64,000 nt of DNA from Amycolatopsis marina (GTDB lineage Bacteria; Actinomycetota; Actinomycetes; Mycobacteriales; Pseudonocardiaceae), in assembly GCF_900111885.1 (NCBI RefSeq), contig NZ_FOKG01000006.1:62001-126000 (forward strand). The letters are read 5' to 3'. Below, piece by piece: positions 49,099 through 57,943 of the stretch. A model generated the notes under the pieces. It saw only the letters and a list, made by a program, of their open reading frames with translations, was not told where the DNA came from and ran no database searches. Positions within the stretch are counted from its first letter, which is position 1. Every line of letters starts with the position of its first letter. The position numbers and the translations under genes were made by a program.

Positions 49099-50559
49099 AT
49101 GACGACCGCCGTCGGCAAGATGACCGGAGCGCTGCGCGAGCGCATGCCGCCACTCACCGCGATTCCGCTGCCCAGGGCCGTGGACCAGCGGCTGCTCGAG
49201 AAGCGGTGGCCGGTCCGCGAACTGGCCACGCCGCCCGCGGGCAGCGGCCTCAAGCCGGTGCTCGGGGACGCGGGCGCTCCACTCATCGGTCACTCCCTCG
49301 ACTTCATGCGCTTCGGCGTCGAATACGCACTGCGGCGGTACGACGACTACGGCCCCGTCTCCTGGATGGGCGCCTTCGGCAAGCGGATCGTGACCCTGTC
49401 CGGTCCGGACGCCACCCAGATAGCACTGGTCAACAAGGACAAGGCGTTCTCGCAGGCCGGCTGGGAGTTCTTCATCGAGAAGTTCTTCCACCGCGGTCTG
49501 ATGCTGCTGGACTTCGGCGAGCACCACATGCACCGCCGGATCATGCAGCAGGCCTTCAGCCGGGACCGGCTGCGTGGCTATGTGGACCAGATGGGACCGG
49601 CCCTGCGGTCGGGGGTCACCGCCTGGGCGGGCAAGCCGAACCCCCGCCTGTACTGGTCGCTCAAACAGCTCACCCTGGACGTCGCGACCCGGGTCTTCAT
49701 GGGCATGCCGGGCGACGGCGGCAGCGCCGAGGCACAGCGGATCAACCGCGCCTTTGTGAACTCGGTACGAGCGGGTACGGCGCTCGTGCGCTACCCCGTG
49801 CCGGGCGGCCGGTGGTCGGCGGGCCTCGCCGGACGCAGGGTGCTGGAGAACTACTTCGGCGGCAACCTCCCGGCGAAACGTGCGGGCGGCGGGGACGACC
49901 TGTTCGCCGCGCTGTGCCAGGCGTCCACCGAGGACGGCGAGCGGTTCGACGACGCCGATGTCGTCAACCACATGATCTTCCTGATGATGGCCGCCCACGA
50001 CACCAGCACGATCACCAGCACGGCCGTGGCGTACTACCTGGCCAAACATCCCGAGTGGCAGGAAAGGGCCCGCGCGGAGTCGCTGGCTCTCGGCGAGGAC
50101 GTTCCCGACATCGAGGCTCTCGAGCAACTGCACACGCTCGACCTGGTGATCAAGGAGGCACTGCGACTGGTGGCGCCCGTGCCCACCATGGCTCGCAAGA
50201 CGGTGCGCGACACCGAGGTGCTCGGGCACTTCCTGCCCGAGGGCACACTCGTCGGCGTCTCCCCCACGGCCAATCACTTCCTCCCCGAGTACTGGACCGA
50301 GCCGCACCGATTCGATCCGGAACGGTTCTCGGCGGAACGCAGGGAGGACAAGTCCCACCGCTTCGCCTGGATGCCGTTCGGCGGCGGCGCGCACAAGTGC
50401 ATCGGCCTGCATTTCGGCACACTGGAGGTCAAGGCACTCCTGCATGAGATGCTGCGGACGTTCCGCTGGACGGTGCCGGAGAGTTACGAGGTGCGCTGGG
50501 ATTACGTGTCGCTGCCCGTTCCGGTGGACGGTTTACCGGTTCGGCTCAGTCCTCGATGA
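49099..50559 (+). CDS. cytochrome P450
   Basis: The 486-residue P450 has the I-helix AAHDTST (298-304) with the acid-alcohol pair for oxygen activation, the ExxR EALR (353-356), and the heme loop FGGGAHKCIG with ligand Cys434. A helix-C element is HHMHRRIMQQAF. The length and composition fit a soluble bacterial P450, but a somewhat longer N-terminus (about 60 residues) precedes the domain. GAGGAGAGG lies about 8 bases before the ATG. No ferredoxin or reductase gene is adjacent, so redox partners lie elsewhere. The substrate is unknown. Confidence 0.9.
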   Translation: MTTAVGKMTGALRERMPPLTAIPLPRAVDQRLLEKRWPVRELATPPAGSGLKPVLGDAGAPLIGHSLDFMRFGVEYALRRYDDYGPVSWMGAFGKRIVTLSGPDATQIALVNKDKAFSQAGWEFFIEKFFHRGLMLLDFGEHHMHRRIMQQAFSRDRLRGYVDQMGPALRSGVTAWAGKPNPRLYWSLKQLTLDVATRVFMGMPGDGGSAEAQRINRAFVNSVRAGTALVRYPVPGGRWSAGLAGRRVLENYFGGNLPAKRAGGGDDLFAALCQASTEDGERFDDADVVNHMIFLMMAAHDTSTITSTAVAYYLAKHPEWQERARAESLALGEDVPDIEALEQLHTLDLVIKEALRLVAPVPTMARKTVRDTEVLGHFLPEGTLVGVSPTANHFLPEYWTEPHRFDPERFSAERREDKSHRFAWMPFGGGAHKCIGLHFGTLEVKALLHEMLRTFRWTVPESYEVRWDYVSLPVPVDGLPVRLSPR

Positions 50560-50757
50560 ATTCCACCCTGGACCGGCCGATCAATAACCACAGAGAGTGC
50601 TCACCGATGCACAGATGATCACCCTTTCAGCCGGTAGACACGCAGGGTAATGCGTGATGCCGTTGCAGGGCTCTCGGCTAGCTTGGACCCGTTGCTCGGC
50701 GGGCGGCCCGCATCCGCGGGCTGAGCTGGCCTTCGCTCTGGCATGAAGAGGTGGACT

Positions 50758-52599
50758 GTGCCTGAACCTGGTGCGGAACCAGGGCTGGTGGAGATCGCCC
50801 AGCGGTGGGCGAACACACTGGCAGACACGAAAGGAGTATCGCTTCCCTCGAAAGAACTGGAATCGATACTGCTCGATGTCGCCCGTGACGTCCACGAGCG
50901 CTACGAACGTGTCCGGGACGCGGCGGTGCTGCGGTTCACCGCCCTGTACTCCGCATCACCGGTGGGCATCGCCCTCGCCGACCCCGGCGGGGTCATCGTG
51001 GAGACGAACCCGGCGCTCGTCCGGATACTCGGCCGGAAGGCCGAGACCCTGCGTGGCCTGTCCATTCCGGGCCTGGGCGCCACGGAACGCGATGTCGAGT
51101 CCCTGCGCGACGGCGTGGCCGAACTGGCGGACCACGAGGTGTCCCGCTTCAGGGAACGGATAAAGCTGGAACACACCGACGGTCCACTGTGGGTACACGT
51201 CACGCTCGCCCGGCTGCCGGGCGACGGCGAGGGCACGGTCTTTCCGGTGCTGATGATCGAGGACGTCAACGAGGTCCACCTGCTGCAGGAGACCCTGCGG
51301 CACCAGAACCTGCACGACCCACTGACCGGGCTGCCCAACGCCTCACAGTTCGACGCGAAGCTGGAGACCACGCTGTCGGTCGGCGCGGACGAGCAACTCG
51401 GTCTGGTCTACCTCGACATCGACGGCTTCAAGGTGATCAACGACGGCCTCGGCGCGGGCGTGGGCGATCAGGTGCTGCGCAAGGTGGCGGGCAAGCTCGC
51501 CTCGGTGTTCACCCGGCACGACGCCTTCGTCGCCCGCCTCACCGGCGACGGGTTCGCGGTGCTGATGCACGGCCACTTCACACCGACCGACATCATCGCC
51601 ATGGTCGAGGAGGCCCTCGAGGAACTCGGCGAACCCATCTATCTGGAGGGCCAGGGCATCGGGGTCAGCGCGAGCGCCGGAATCGTGGTCAAGCCGGCGT
51701 CGGACGCCCGCGGCGAACTGCTGCGCGCCGCCGAGATCGCGCTGCACCGGGCCAAGGAGGCGGGCAAGGCGCAGTGGATGCTGTTCGATCCGGAGCTCGA
51801 CGCGCGGGATCGCAGCCGGTACCGGCTCGGCGCGGTGATCGCGGGAGCGCTGGAGAACGGCGAGTTCTCCCTCATCTACCAGCCGACCGTGAAGCTGAAC
51901 GAGCCGAACCGGATCGCCGCGGTCAACGCGGGCCTGCGGTGGAACCACCCGGAGATGGGTGAGCTCGACTCCGACGAGTTCTATCCACTGGCCGCGATCA
52001 CCGGTATGACCATCCCGCTGGGCAAGTGGCTGCTCACCGAGTCGCTGGCCGCCACGGCGCGCTGGCGGGAACGCTTCGGCGACGCCGCGCCCGATGTCTG
52101 CGTGCGGCTGCCCAACCGGCTCGCGATCGATCCGGACCTGGTCCTGCTGGTCAAGGAGCAGCTGGATCGCAATCAGCTGCCGGGCAAGGCACTGCGGCTG
52201 TGCACCGACGGAACCTCGGTCCTCGACCCGCGCGGCGAGGTCGTCGACTCGCTGGCGATACTCGCCGATCTCGGCGCGACGATGGTGCTGACCGTCACCG
52301 GAACCGCGGACCTCGAACTGATCACCTCACACCGCTTGCCGGTCCAGCACATCATCCTGAGCGGCCACGTCGTCGACGCACTCGCGGAGGACCAGGACGA
52401 GGTCGCGGCCCGCCATCTGCGCCACCTGATCGCCCGCGGCCGCGAGCTGGGCCTGCGGATCGGCGCGGAGGGCGTGCGGACCGCCGAGCACGCCGAACGG
52501 CTGCGCGGACTGGGTGTCATCGCCGCCCGTGGCGCGTTCGTCGCCGAGTCCGCCACCGGCGACGACATCGACGAACTGATCGAACGGCACGCCAACTGA
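50758..52599 (+). CDS. PAS-GGDEF-EAL protein with degenerate active sites
   Basis: The 613-residue protein (GTG at 50758, AGAGG 6 bases upstream; an ATG at 50743 has a weaker site) has an N-terminal helical region, a PAS domain (about 60-175), a GGDEF domain (about 185-345) and an EAL domain (about 355-600). The GGDEF signature is replaced by TGDGF. The EAL signature is replaced by NAG in AAVNAGLRWNHPE, with other metal ligands altered. Neither cyclase nor phosphodiesterase activity is expected. It may instead bind c-di-GMP or signal through protein contacts. A GCCCGC/GCGGGC hairpin precedes it. Confidence 0.82.
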   Translation: MPEPGAEPGLVEIAQRWANTLADTKGVSLPSKELESILLDVARDVHERYERVRDAAVLRFTALYSASPVGIALADPGGVIVETNPALVRILGRKAETLRGLSIPGLGATERDVESLRDGVAELADHEVSRFRERIKLEHTDGPLWVHVTLARLPGDGEGTVFPVLMIEDVNEVHLLQETLRHQNLHDPLTGLPNASQFDAKLETTLSVGADEQLGLVYLDIDGFKVINDGLGAGVGDQVLRKVAGKLASVFTRHDAFVARLTGDGFAVLMHGHFTPTDIIAMVEEALEELGEPIYLEGQGIGVSASAGIVVKPASDARGELLRAAEIALHRAKEAGKAQWMLFDPELDARDRSRYRLGAVIAGALENGEFSLIYQPTVKLNEPNRIAAVNAGLRWNHPEMGELDSDEFYPLAAITGMTIPLGKWLLTESLAATARWRERFGDAAPDVCVRLPNRLAIDPDLVLLVKEQLDRNQLPGKALRLCTDGTSVLDPRGEVVDSLAILADLGATMVLTVTGTADLELITSHRLPVQHIILSGHVVDALAEDQDEVAARHLRHLIARGRELGLRIGAEGVRTAEHAERLRGLGVIAARGAFVAESATGDDIDELIERHAN

Positions 52600-52656
52600 C
52601 CCTGGTCCGGCCCCGGTGAGGCACGATGGGCAGCAGCCGATCGAAAGGACACGTTC

Positions 52657-53115
52657 ATGAAGCAGGGTGATCTCGTCGAGGACTTCACGCTCTCCGACGA
52701 GAAGGGACAGCGGCGGTCGCTGACGGAGTTCCTGGAGACCGGCCCGGTGGTGCTGTTCTTCTACCCAGCTGCGATGACCACCGGCTGCACGGCCGAGAGC
52801 TGCCACTTCCGCGACCTCGCGGCGGAGTTCGCCGAGGTCGGCGCGCACCGGATCGGGATCAGTCCGGACGCGGTGGACAAGCAGGAGCAGTTCGCCAGCA
52901 CGCACGGCTTCGACTTCCCCCTGCTGTCGGACCCGGACGGCACGGTGGCCGACGCGTTCGGGGTGCGGCGGAAGTTCGGCCCGCTGCTCACTCGCAGGCA
53001 CACGTTCGTCATCGACACGGACCGCCGCGTCCTCGAGGTGATCAAGAGCGAGCTGCGCATGGGCGTGCACGCCGACAAGGCACTGGAAGTGCTGCGCACC
53101 CGCAAGGCCGCCTGA
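52657..53115 (+). CDS. peroxiredoxin, BCP/PrxQ type
   Basis: The 152-residue protein has the thioredoxin-fold peroxiredoxin core with FFYPAAMTTGCTAESC. The peroxidatic Cys44 and the candidate resolving Cys49 are five residues apart, as in atypical two-Cys BCP enzymes. The Thr and Arg of the active site (Thr41 and Arg in RRKFG-type segment) are present. It should reduce hydroperoxides with thioredoxin or a mycothiol-linked donor. It is followed by a pair of 20-bp palindromes and a convergent LCP gene. Confidence 0.9.
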   Translation: MKQGDLVEDFTLSDEKGQRRSLTEFLETGPVVLFFYPAAMTTGCTAESCHFRDLAAEFAEVGAHRIGISPDAVDKQEQFASTHGFDFPLLSDPDGTVADAFGVRRKFGPLLTRRHTFVIDTDRRVLEVIKSELRMGVHADKALEVLRTRKAA

Positions 53116-53127
53116 CCGGCGAGCGTC

Positions 53128-53180
53128 GCACTTTCCCGGGAAAGTGCGGGAGGAAACCTCGCACTTTCCCGGGAAAGTGT
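53128..53180. repeat. pair of GCACTTTCCCGGGAAAGTGC palindromes
   Basis: A perfect 20-bp palindrome at 53128-53147 is followed by one with a single end change (GCACTTTCCCGGGAAAGTGT) at 53161-53180, 33 bp apart. They fill the gap between the convergent peroxiredoxin and LCP genes, and the second overlaps the LCP stop codon by one base. This is the same arrangement as at 25423-25506. Confidence 0.85.
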
Positions 53181-54361
53181 CAGTTGACGATGACGCTGTC
53201 CGGTACCGGCTTGTCAGTGCGCAGCGCGTCGAAGAGCTGCTCGCTCTTCTGCTCGTCCCAGTTCTCCGCCGATGACGACGTCACCGGCACGGTCGTGGTC
53301 ACGACCCCGCCCGAGGAGATGCCGCGCATGGCGAGGGCGAGCCCGACCAGGTGGTGCAGGTGGTCGCCGGAGTCCATGGTGAGCGCGTCCGGGGCGGCCG
53401 AGAGCAGCGGGAACAGGTGGAACGGGTTGAGCAGTGTGCCGGGGCTGGCCATCTCGCCTACCATCGCGCCGATGAACTTGCGCTGATTGGCCACCCGGTC
53501 CAGGTCCGACCGCGGGGTCGCCTCGCTGTAGCGCATACGGACGAAGCCGAGCGCCTGCGCCCCGTCCAACTCCTGCACTCCCGCGGGGATGACCACGCCG
53601 GTCTTGGTGTCGCGCATCTCGTTGGGGATGTCCATCTCCACTCCGCCGATGGCGTCCACGACATTGGCGAAGCCGCCGAAGCCGATCTCGGCGTAGTGGT
53701 CGATACGCAGACCCGTGGCCTGCTCGATGGTCTGCGCGAGCAGGGGCGCCCCGCCGAAGGAGAACGCGGCGTTGATCTTGTTGGTGCCATGACCCGGGAT
53801 CTCCACCCGCGAGTCCCTCGGCAGGCTCAGCAGGGTCGGCGCGGTGTCGTTGTCCGGGACGTGCGCGAGCATGATGGTGTCCGTTCGCTGTCCACCGGTG
53901 TTTCCGGTGACCAGCCGCTCCTCCTCCTCGGGCGTGAGGCCCTCTCGGGAGTCGGAGCCGACGATCAGCCAGTTCGTGCCCTCACCGGCGGCCGGCTTGC
54001 CGTCGTAGTCCGGCAGCGCGTCGATCCGGTTGATGGAGAACTCCAGGTAAAGCCACGTCGCGCCGAGGAACAGCAGGAACACCGTGACCAGCGCCGTGAG
54101 CACCCGGCCGAAGCCCCATCGCCTGCGTTTGGGCGGCCGTGGCGGCGGTCCGCCCTGCGGCCTGCGCGGTGGCTGCTGCCCCGGCGGCGGGCCCTGGCGG
54201 GGTGGGCGAGGGCCCTGCTGCGGGCGTCGCTGCTGCTCCCGGCCCGGAATCGGCATCATCTGGGCAGACTGGTGCTGCCGTGGGCCGCGCGGCGGCTGAC
54301 GGGGACCCGTAGGTGGCCGACGCCCGCCATAGTCTCCGCCGTAGGTCATTGGCTGTCCCAT
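53180..54361 (-). CDS. LytR-CpsA-Psr (LCP) family cell-wall glycopolymer ligase
   Basis: The 393-residue protein has a long cytoplasmic N-terminus rich in Pro, Gln, Gly and Arg (about 1-75), one membrane helix (VLTALVTVFLLFLGATWLYL, about 85-104) and an extracellular LCP domain. The LCP motifs are GSDSREG, GQRTDTIMLAHV, LSLPRDSRVEIPGHGTNKINAAFSFGG and FVRMRYSEATPRSDLDRVANQ, with the Arg/Asp residues that bind polyprenyl-pyrophosphate. It should attach glycopolymers such as arabinogalactan to peptidoglycan. The start (54361) lacks a clear ribosome site, and ATG 54349 is an alternative. A G-quadruplex motif lies about 100 bases upstream in the transcribed direction. Confidence 0.9.
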   Translation of the reverse strand: MGQPMTYGGDYGGRRPPTGPRQPPRGPRQHQSAQMMPIPGREQQRRPQQGPRPPRQGPPPGQQPPRRPQGGPPPRPPKRRRWGFGRVLTALVTVFLLFLGATWLYLEFSINRIDALPDYDGKPAAGEGTNWLIVGSDSREGLTPEEEERLVTGNTGGQRTDTIMLAHVPDNDTAPTLLSLPRDSRVEIPGHGTNKINAAFSFGGAPLLAQTIEQATGLRIDHYAEIGFGGFANVVDAIGGVEMDIPNEMRDTKTGVVIPAGVQELDGAQALGFVRMRYSEATPRSDLDRVANQRKFIGAMVGEMASPGTLLNPFHLFPLLSAAPDALTMDSGDHLHHLVGLALAMRGISSGGVVTTTVPVTSSSAENWDEQKSEQLFDALRTDKPVPDSVIVN

Positions 54362-54464
54362 CGTTTCGGTGCCGGATGCGGTGTCCACTAAACCGCACCC
54401 TCTGCACGACCAGACGTGCGACACCCCCTTCAGGTTGTGCGCCGCCCACTCCAGCGACCCCCGG

Positions 54465-54486
54465 CCCCCACCCACCCCACCCACCC
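54465..54486 (-). other. G-quadruplex motif upstream of the LCP gene
   Basis: The minus strand here reads five G-runs of 3-5 bases separated by single T bases (GGGTGGGTGGGGTGGGT then GGGGG), an ideal parallel G-quadruplex. It lies about 104-125 bases upstream of the LCP start codon and on the strand that is transcribed into its message. A mirror-image G-rich tract lies at 54632-54660 on the other strand. Confidence 0.65.
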
Positions 54487-54501
54487 AGCGCCGGATGGGG
54501 C

Positions 54502-54619
54502 GCCTGCAAGTACTACCAAGCAAGATCATCTTCATCGCAAACCGCTACCAACCGGGCAGGTACGCGGACGCGCTTGGTAGCGGTTGACGACGTAGTCGAT
54601 CTTGCTTGGGCGTACTTGC
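54502..54619. repeat. 118-bp hairpin with symmetric internal loops
   Basis: Three complementary arm pairs are nested: CTGCAAGTAC/GTACTTGCAG, CCAAGCAAGATC/GATCTTGCTTGG and AACCGCTACCA/TGGTAGCGGTT (stems of 10, 12 and 11 bp). The unpaired parts are the same size on both sides (2 and 2; 12 and 12) around a 24-base terminal loop. No gene lies within. It sits between the LCP promoter region and the broken cyclopropane synthase gene. Confidence 0.8.
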
Positions 54620-54631
54620 AGACATACCTAC

Positions 54632-54660
54632 CCGGGGGCGGGAGGGGTGGGTCGGGATGG
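54632..54660 (+). other. G-rich (G-quadruplex) tract after the pseudogene
   Basis: On the plus strand six G-runs of 3-5 bases (54632-54636, 54638-54640, 54642-54645, 54647-54649, 54652-54654, 54657-54660) are separated by 1-2 bases. It is oriented opposite to the tract at 54465-54486, so the hairpin is bracketed by inverted G-rich tracts. Confidence 0.6.
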
Positions 54661-54670
54661 GCCCCGACGG

Positions 54671-55291
54671 TCAGGCGAAGGAGAACTGGTGGACCTTGAG
54701 GTAGCCGGAGCGGAAGCCCGCTGCGCGGCGGCCAGGTCGTCGCCGGGCGCGAACAGCGCGGAGGAGTACGTCATCGTCTCGTCGAGGAACGTCGAGAACA
54801 ACTCGTTGGAGAGGTCGTAGTGCCGGTGGACGTTCGACCTGGCCCCCTCCACGGTGTTCTCCTCCTGCGCAGGGTGCCCGCGGTCCACGAATCGCCGGAA
54901 CCGCTGCAGCGCGGGCGGGATCAGTGTGGCCATCCGCTCGGCGAACGGGGCCAGCACGTCGGCGAGCGCGTCCGAGGTGTCGACGCTCCAGTCCCCCGCC
55001 ATGTACGACTCGCCGAAGCCGATCTTGGCGTCCACGCCCCAGCCGGTGGAAGAACGCGGCGGGCCGGTGCAGGCGCAACTGTGGCGTTCCCGGCCCGCCC
55101 GCGCCGAGAATCGTCCCGTCCGGCAGGCTCACCCGCACGTCCAGTGGGCGAACCGCCCTGCGGAACAGGGACTCCGCGATTCGTGCGCGCCAGGGTGAGT
55201 GCGGTGGTGTGTGCAGTCCCGGCCGATCGCGGCCGACCAGATGCGGCTCATCGGCAGGCCTGGATGTCTTGTCGATGCTCGAGCTGGTCAA
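54671..55291 (-). pseudogene. broken cyclopropane-fatty-acid/mycolic-type synthase
   Basis: Reading leftwards from a TTG at 55291 (GGGAGGG upstream), the N-terminal part ARIAESLFRRAVRPLDVRVSLPDGTILGAG belongs to the CFA-synthase family. The frame changes between about 55075 and 55035, and the family continues as DAKIGFGESYMAGDW and HRHYDLSNELFSTFLDE. The text then jumps to the usual C-terminal end SGYLKVHQFSFA in the first frame near 54720-54671. About 200 residues of the catalytic SAM domain are missing, and no intact open frame exists. This is a frameshift plus an internal deletion, so the enzyme is inactive. Confidence 0.8.
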
Positions 55292-55340
55292 GGCAATCCC
55301 TCCCGCCGGTGCGGCACCGGCCGGTGCATCAGTGCTTCTG

Positions 55341-56039
55341 CTACACCGGGATTCGGAGCCGCTCGCCGGGCGGTTTGCTCCAGACTGCCCGCAACAGATC
55401 GTCGGGCGGGGCGAGACCGAGGGTTTCCAGGACGAACGAGCGCACCAGCCGGCTCCACACCGCGGACCGGCGTAGCATCGCGTGGCCCTCGTCGGCCACT
55501 TCGAAGCGTGCGAGTCGGCTCGCACCGGGCAGGGCCCGTTCGCCGAACGCACGCGAAGCGGCGGGTGGGGTGATCCGATCATTCGTGCCGTGCACGATCA
55601 GCACCGCCTTGCCGGACACGGCCCGCACCGGCTCGGCCTTCGGCGTCCAGGGCGCCAGCGCGCAGACGCCCCGTACCGCCGGGTCGTCGGCGACCCGCAG
55701 TGCGACCCTGCCGCCCATCGAGTGGCCGACGAGCACGATCGGCTGCCCCGGGTGCTCCTCGGCGATCCGGCCCAGCGCCCATCGGGCATCCTGTACGGCG
55801 TCCAGACCCGGCTCGTTCCACCCGCGAACGCGGTTGCGCAGCAGCGCGACGTGCAGTCCCTCCGCCCTGCCCGCGCCGGCGAGGTCACGGGCCAGCGGCA
55901 CCATCCGGAGGTAGGCGAGCCGCCACGGCCGGACCACCGCCACGCCGTGCTCGGCACCTCCGTGCAGCACGAGGGCGACGCCTCGCGCCGGTTCCGGGGA
56001 CCGCCACGTCGACAGGCTCGGTTCGTCCATGCCCGTCAT
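55341..56039 (-). CDS. alpha/beta hydrolase
   Basis: The 232-residue protein has the serine-hydrolase fold: VALVLHGGAEHG near the N-terminus, VLVGHSMGGRVAL with the nucleophile Ser, VLIVHGTNDRITPP with the Asp, and EGHAMLRR with the His. It is a general esterase or lipase-like hydrolase of unknown substrate. GGGAGG lies 6 bases before the ATG. It lies between the ABC exporter and the broken synthase and may be co-transcribed with the exporter (22-base gap). Confidence 0.82.
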   Translation of the reverse strand: MTGMDEPSLSTWRSPEPARGVALVLHGGAEHGVAVVRPWRLAYLRMVPLARDLAGAGRAEGLHVALLRNRVRGWNEPGLDAVQDARWALGRIAEEHPGQPIVLVGHSMGGRVALRVADDPAVRGVCALAPWTPKAEPVRAVSGKAVLIVHGTNDRITPPAASRAFGERALPGASRLARFEVADEGHAMLRRSAVWSRLVRSFVLETLGLAPPDDLLRAVWSKPPGERLRIPV

Positions 56040-56061
56040 CCAACCTCCCTCGACGACAGGC

Positions 56062-57927
56062 TCATGCGGCGGAACCCTGTTCGGCGAACTGGGTGCGGTG
56101 CAGTTCCGCGTACCGCCCGCCCGCGGCCAGCAGATCCTCGTGCGTGCCGCGCTCGGCGATCACGCCGTCCTCGACGACGAGGATGAGGTCCGCGGCTCGC
56201 ACGGTGGACAGCCGGTGGGCGATCACCAACGCGGTACGCCCCTGCAGCGCGTCGTTGAGCGCCTCGCTGACCGCCACCTCCGACTCCGAGTCCAGGTGTG
56301 CGGTGGCCTCGTCCAGGATCACCACGCGCGGCTGGGCCAGCAGCAGCCTGGCGATCGTGAGCCGCTGCCGTTCGCCACCGGAGAGCCGGTAGCCGCGTTC
56401 GCCGATCACGGTGTCCAACTGGTCTGGCAGCGATCGGACCAGCGCCGCGAGGCGCGCCTTCTCCAGCGCCTGCCAGATCTCGTCGTCGTTCGCGCCCGGG
56501 GCAGCGTACGCGAGATTCGCCCTGATGGTGTCGTGGAACAGGTGGCCGTCCTGGGTCACCACCCCGACCGACTCCCGAAGCGACGCGAACGTCAGATCCC
56601 GGATGTCCACTCCGGACAACCGAACCGAGCCGCTGTCCACGTCGTACAACCGGGGCAACAATGAGGCGATCGTGGACTTGCCTGCGCCGGACGAGCCGAC
56701 GAGCGCGACCATTTGCCCTGGCTCGGCACGGAAACTCACGCCGTGCAGCACCTCTTCTCCGCCCCGGTTGTCCACTGTGGCCACGTCTTCCAGGGAAGCG
56801 AGCGAGTACCGGCTCGCGGACGGGTAGGCGAACCGTACGTCGTCGAACTCCACCGAGACGCCGCCCGACGGCAGGGTGCGGGCGTCGGGGCGTTCGGTGA
56901 TCATCAGGTCCAGATCGAGCACCTCGAAGACGCGCTCGAACGACACCAGCGCCGTCATCACGTCGACCCGGACGTTGGCCAGTGCCGTGAGCGGCGTGTA
57001 GAGCCGGGTCAGCAGCAGCGCGAGCGCGACGACCGTGCCCGCGTCGAGTTCTCCGCGCAGGGCCATCAGGCCGCCGAGTCCGTAGACCAGGGCGGTGGCC
57101 AGCGCCGACACCAGCGTGAGGCTGGTCATGAACCAGCGCGTCAGCATCGCCGTGCGCACACCGATGTCACGCACCCTGGACGCCCGCTCGCCGAACTCGG
57201 CCGACTCCTCGTCCGGCCTGCCGAACAGCTTCACGAGCGTGGCTCCCGGCGCGGAGAACCGCTCGGTCATCTGGGTCGTCATCGAGGCGTTGAGCTGCGC
57301 GGACTCACGCTGCAACTCAGCCATCCGCCTGCCGACACGGCGTGCCGGGATCACGAAGACCGGCAGCAGCACCAGCGCGAGCAGGGTGATCCGCCAGGAC
57401 AGCGTCAGCATCACCGCGAGCGACAGCACCAGCTGGATCACGTTGGTGACCAGTCCGGACAGGGTCGCGGTAAATGTCCGCTGCGCGCCGATCACGTCGT
57501 TGTTGAGCCTGCTGACCAGCGCGCCGGTCCTGGTGCGGGTGAAGAAGGCGATCGGCATCCGCTGCACGTGCTCGAACACCGCCCGCCGCAGGTCCAGGAT
57601 CAGCCCCTCACCGATCCGGGTGGACTGCCAGCGTTCGGCGAGGCCGAGAGCCGCGTCCGCGATCGCCAGTCCGGCGATCGCGACGGCCAGCCAGACGATG
57701 ACCGAGGCGGCCGAGGAGTTGACGATGGCGTCGACGACCCGGCCTGCGAGCAGTGGGGTGCTCACCGCCAGCACCGCGGAGACCACGGTCAGCGCGAGGA
57801 AGATCCACAGCCTGCGCCAGTGCGGCCTGGCGAACGAGGCGACGCGTCGCACGGTCCCCCTGCGCAGGCCGCGTGGTGTCTCTGGGGCACGCATCGCGCC
57901 CCGCATCAGCGACCAGCTGTTGTCCAC
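56062..57927 (-). CDS. ABC exporter (transmembrane plus ATPase half-transporter)
   Basis: The 621-residue protein has a six-helix ABC exporter membrane domain (about 45-330) and an ATPase domain (about 370-615) with Walker A GSSGAGKST, Q-loop VTQDGHLF, signature LSGGERQRL, Walker B VVILDEATAHLD, and H-loop IAHRLS. It should form a homodimer or pair with another half-transporter to export lipids or drugs. The GTG at 57927 has GGAAGG about 9 bases upstream. A short AT-rich palindrome (57944-57957) precedes it, suggesting a dedicated repressor. Confidence 0.9.
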   Translation of the reverse strand: MDNSWSLMRGAMRAPETPRGLRRGTVRRVASFARPHWRRLWIFLALTVVSAVLAVSTPLLAGRVVDAIVNSSAASVIVWLAVAIAGLAIADAALGLAERWQSTRIGEGLILDLRRAVFEHVQRMPIAFFTRTRTGALVSRLNNDVIGAQRTFTATLSGLVTNVIQLVLSLAVMLTLSWRITLLALVLLPVFVIPARRVGRRMAELQRESAQLNASMTTQMTERFSAPGATLVKLFGRPDEESAEFGERASRVRDIGVRTAMLTRWFMTSLTLVSALATALVYGLGGLMALRGELDAGTVVALALLLTRLYTPLTALANVRVDVMTALVSFERVFEVLDLDLMITERPDARTLPSGGVSVEFDDVRFAYPSASRYSLASLEDVATVDNRGGEEVLHGVSFRAEPGQMVALVGSSGAGKSTIASLLPRLYDVDSGSVRLSGVDIRDLTFASLRESVGVVTQDGHLFHDTIRANLAYAAPGANDDEIWQALEKARLAALVRSLPDQLDTVIGERGYRLSGGERQRLTIARLLLAQPRVVILDEATAHLDSESEVAVSEALNDALQGRTALVIAHRLSTVRAADLILVVEDGVIAERGTHEDLLAAGGRYAELHRTQFAEQGSAA

Positions 57928-57943
57928 CGCTTCCGCCTTCCAA

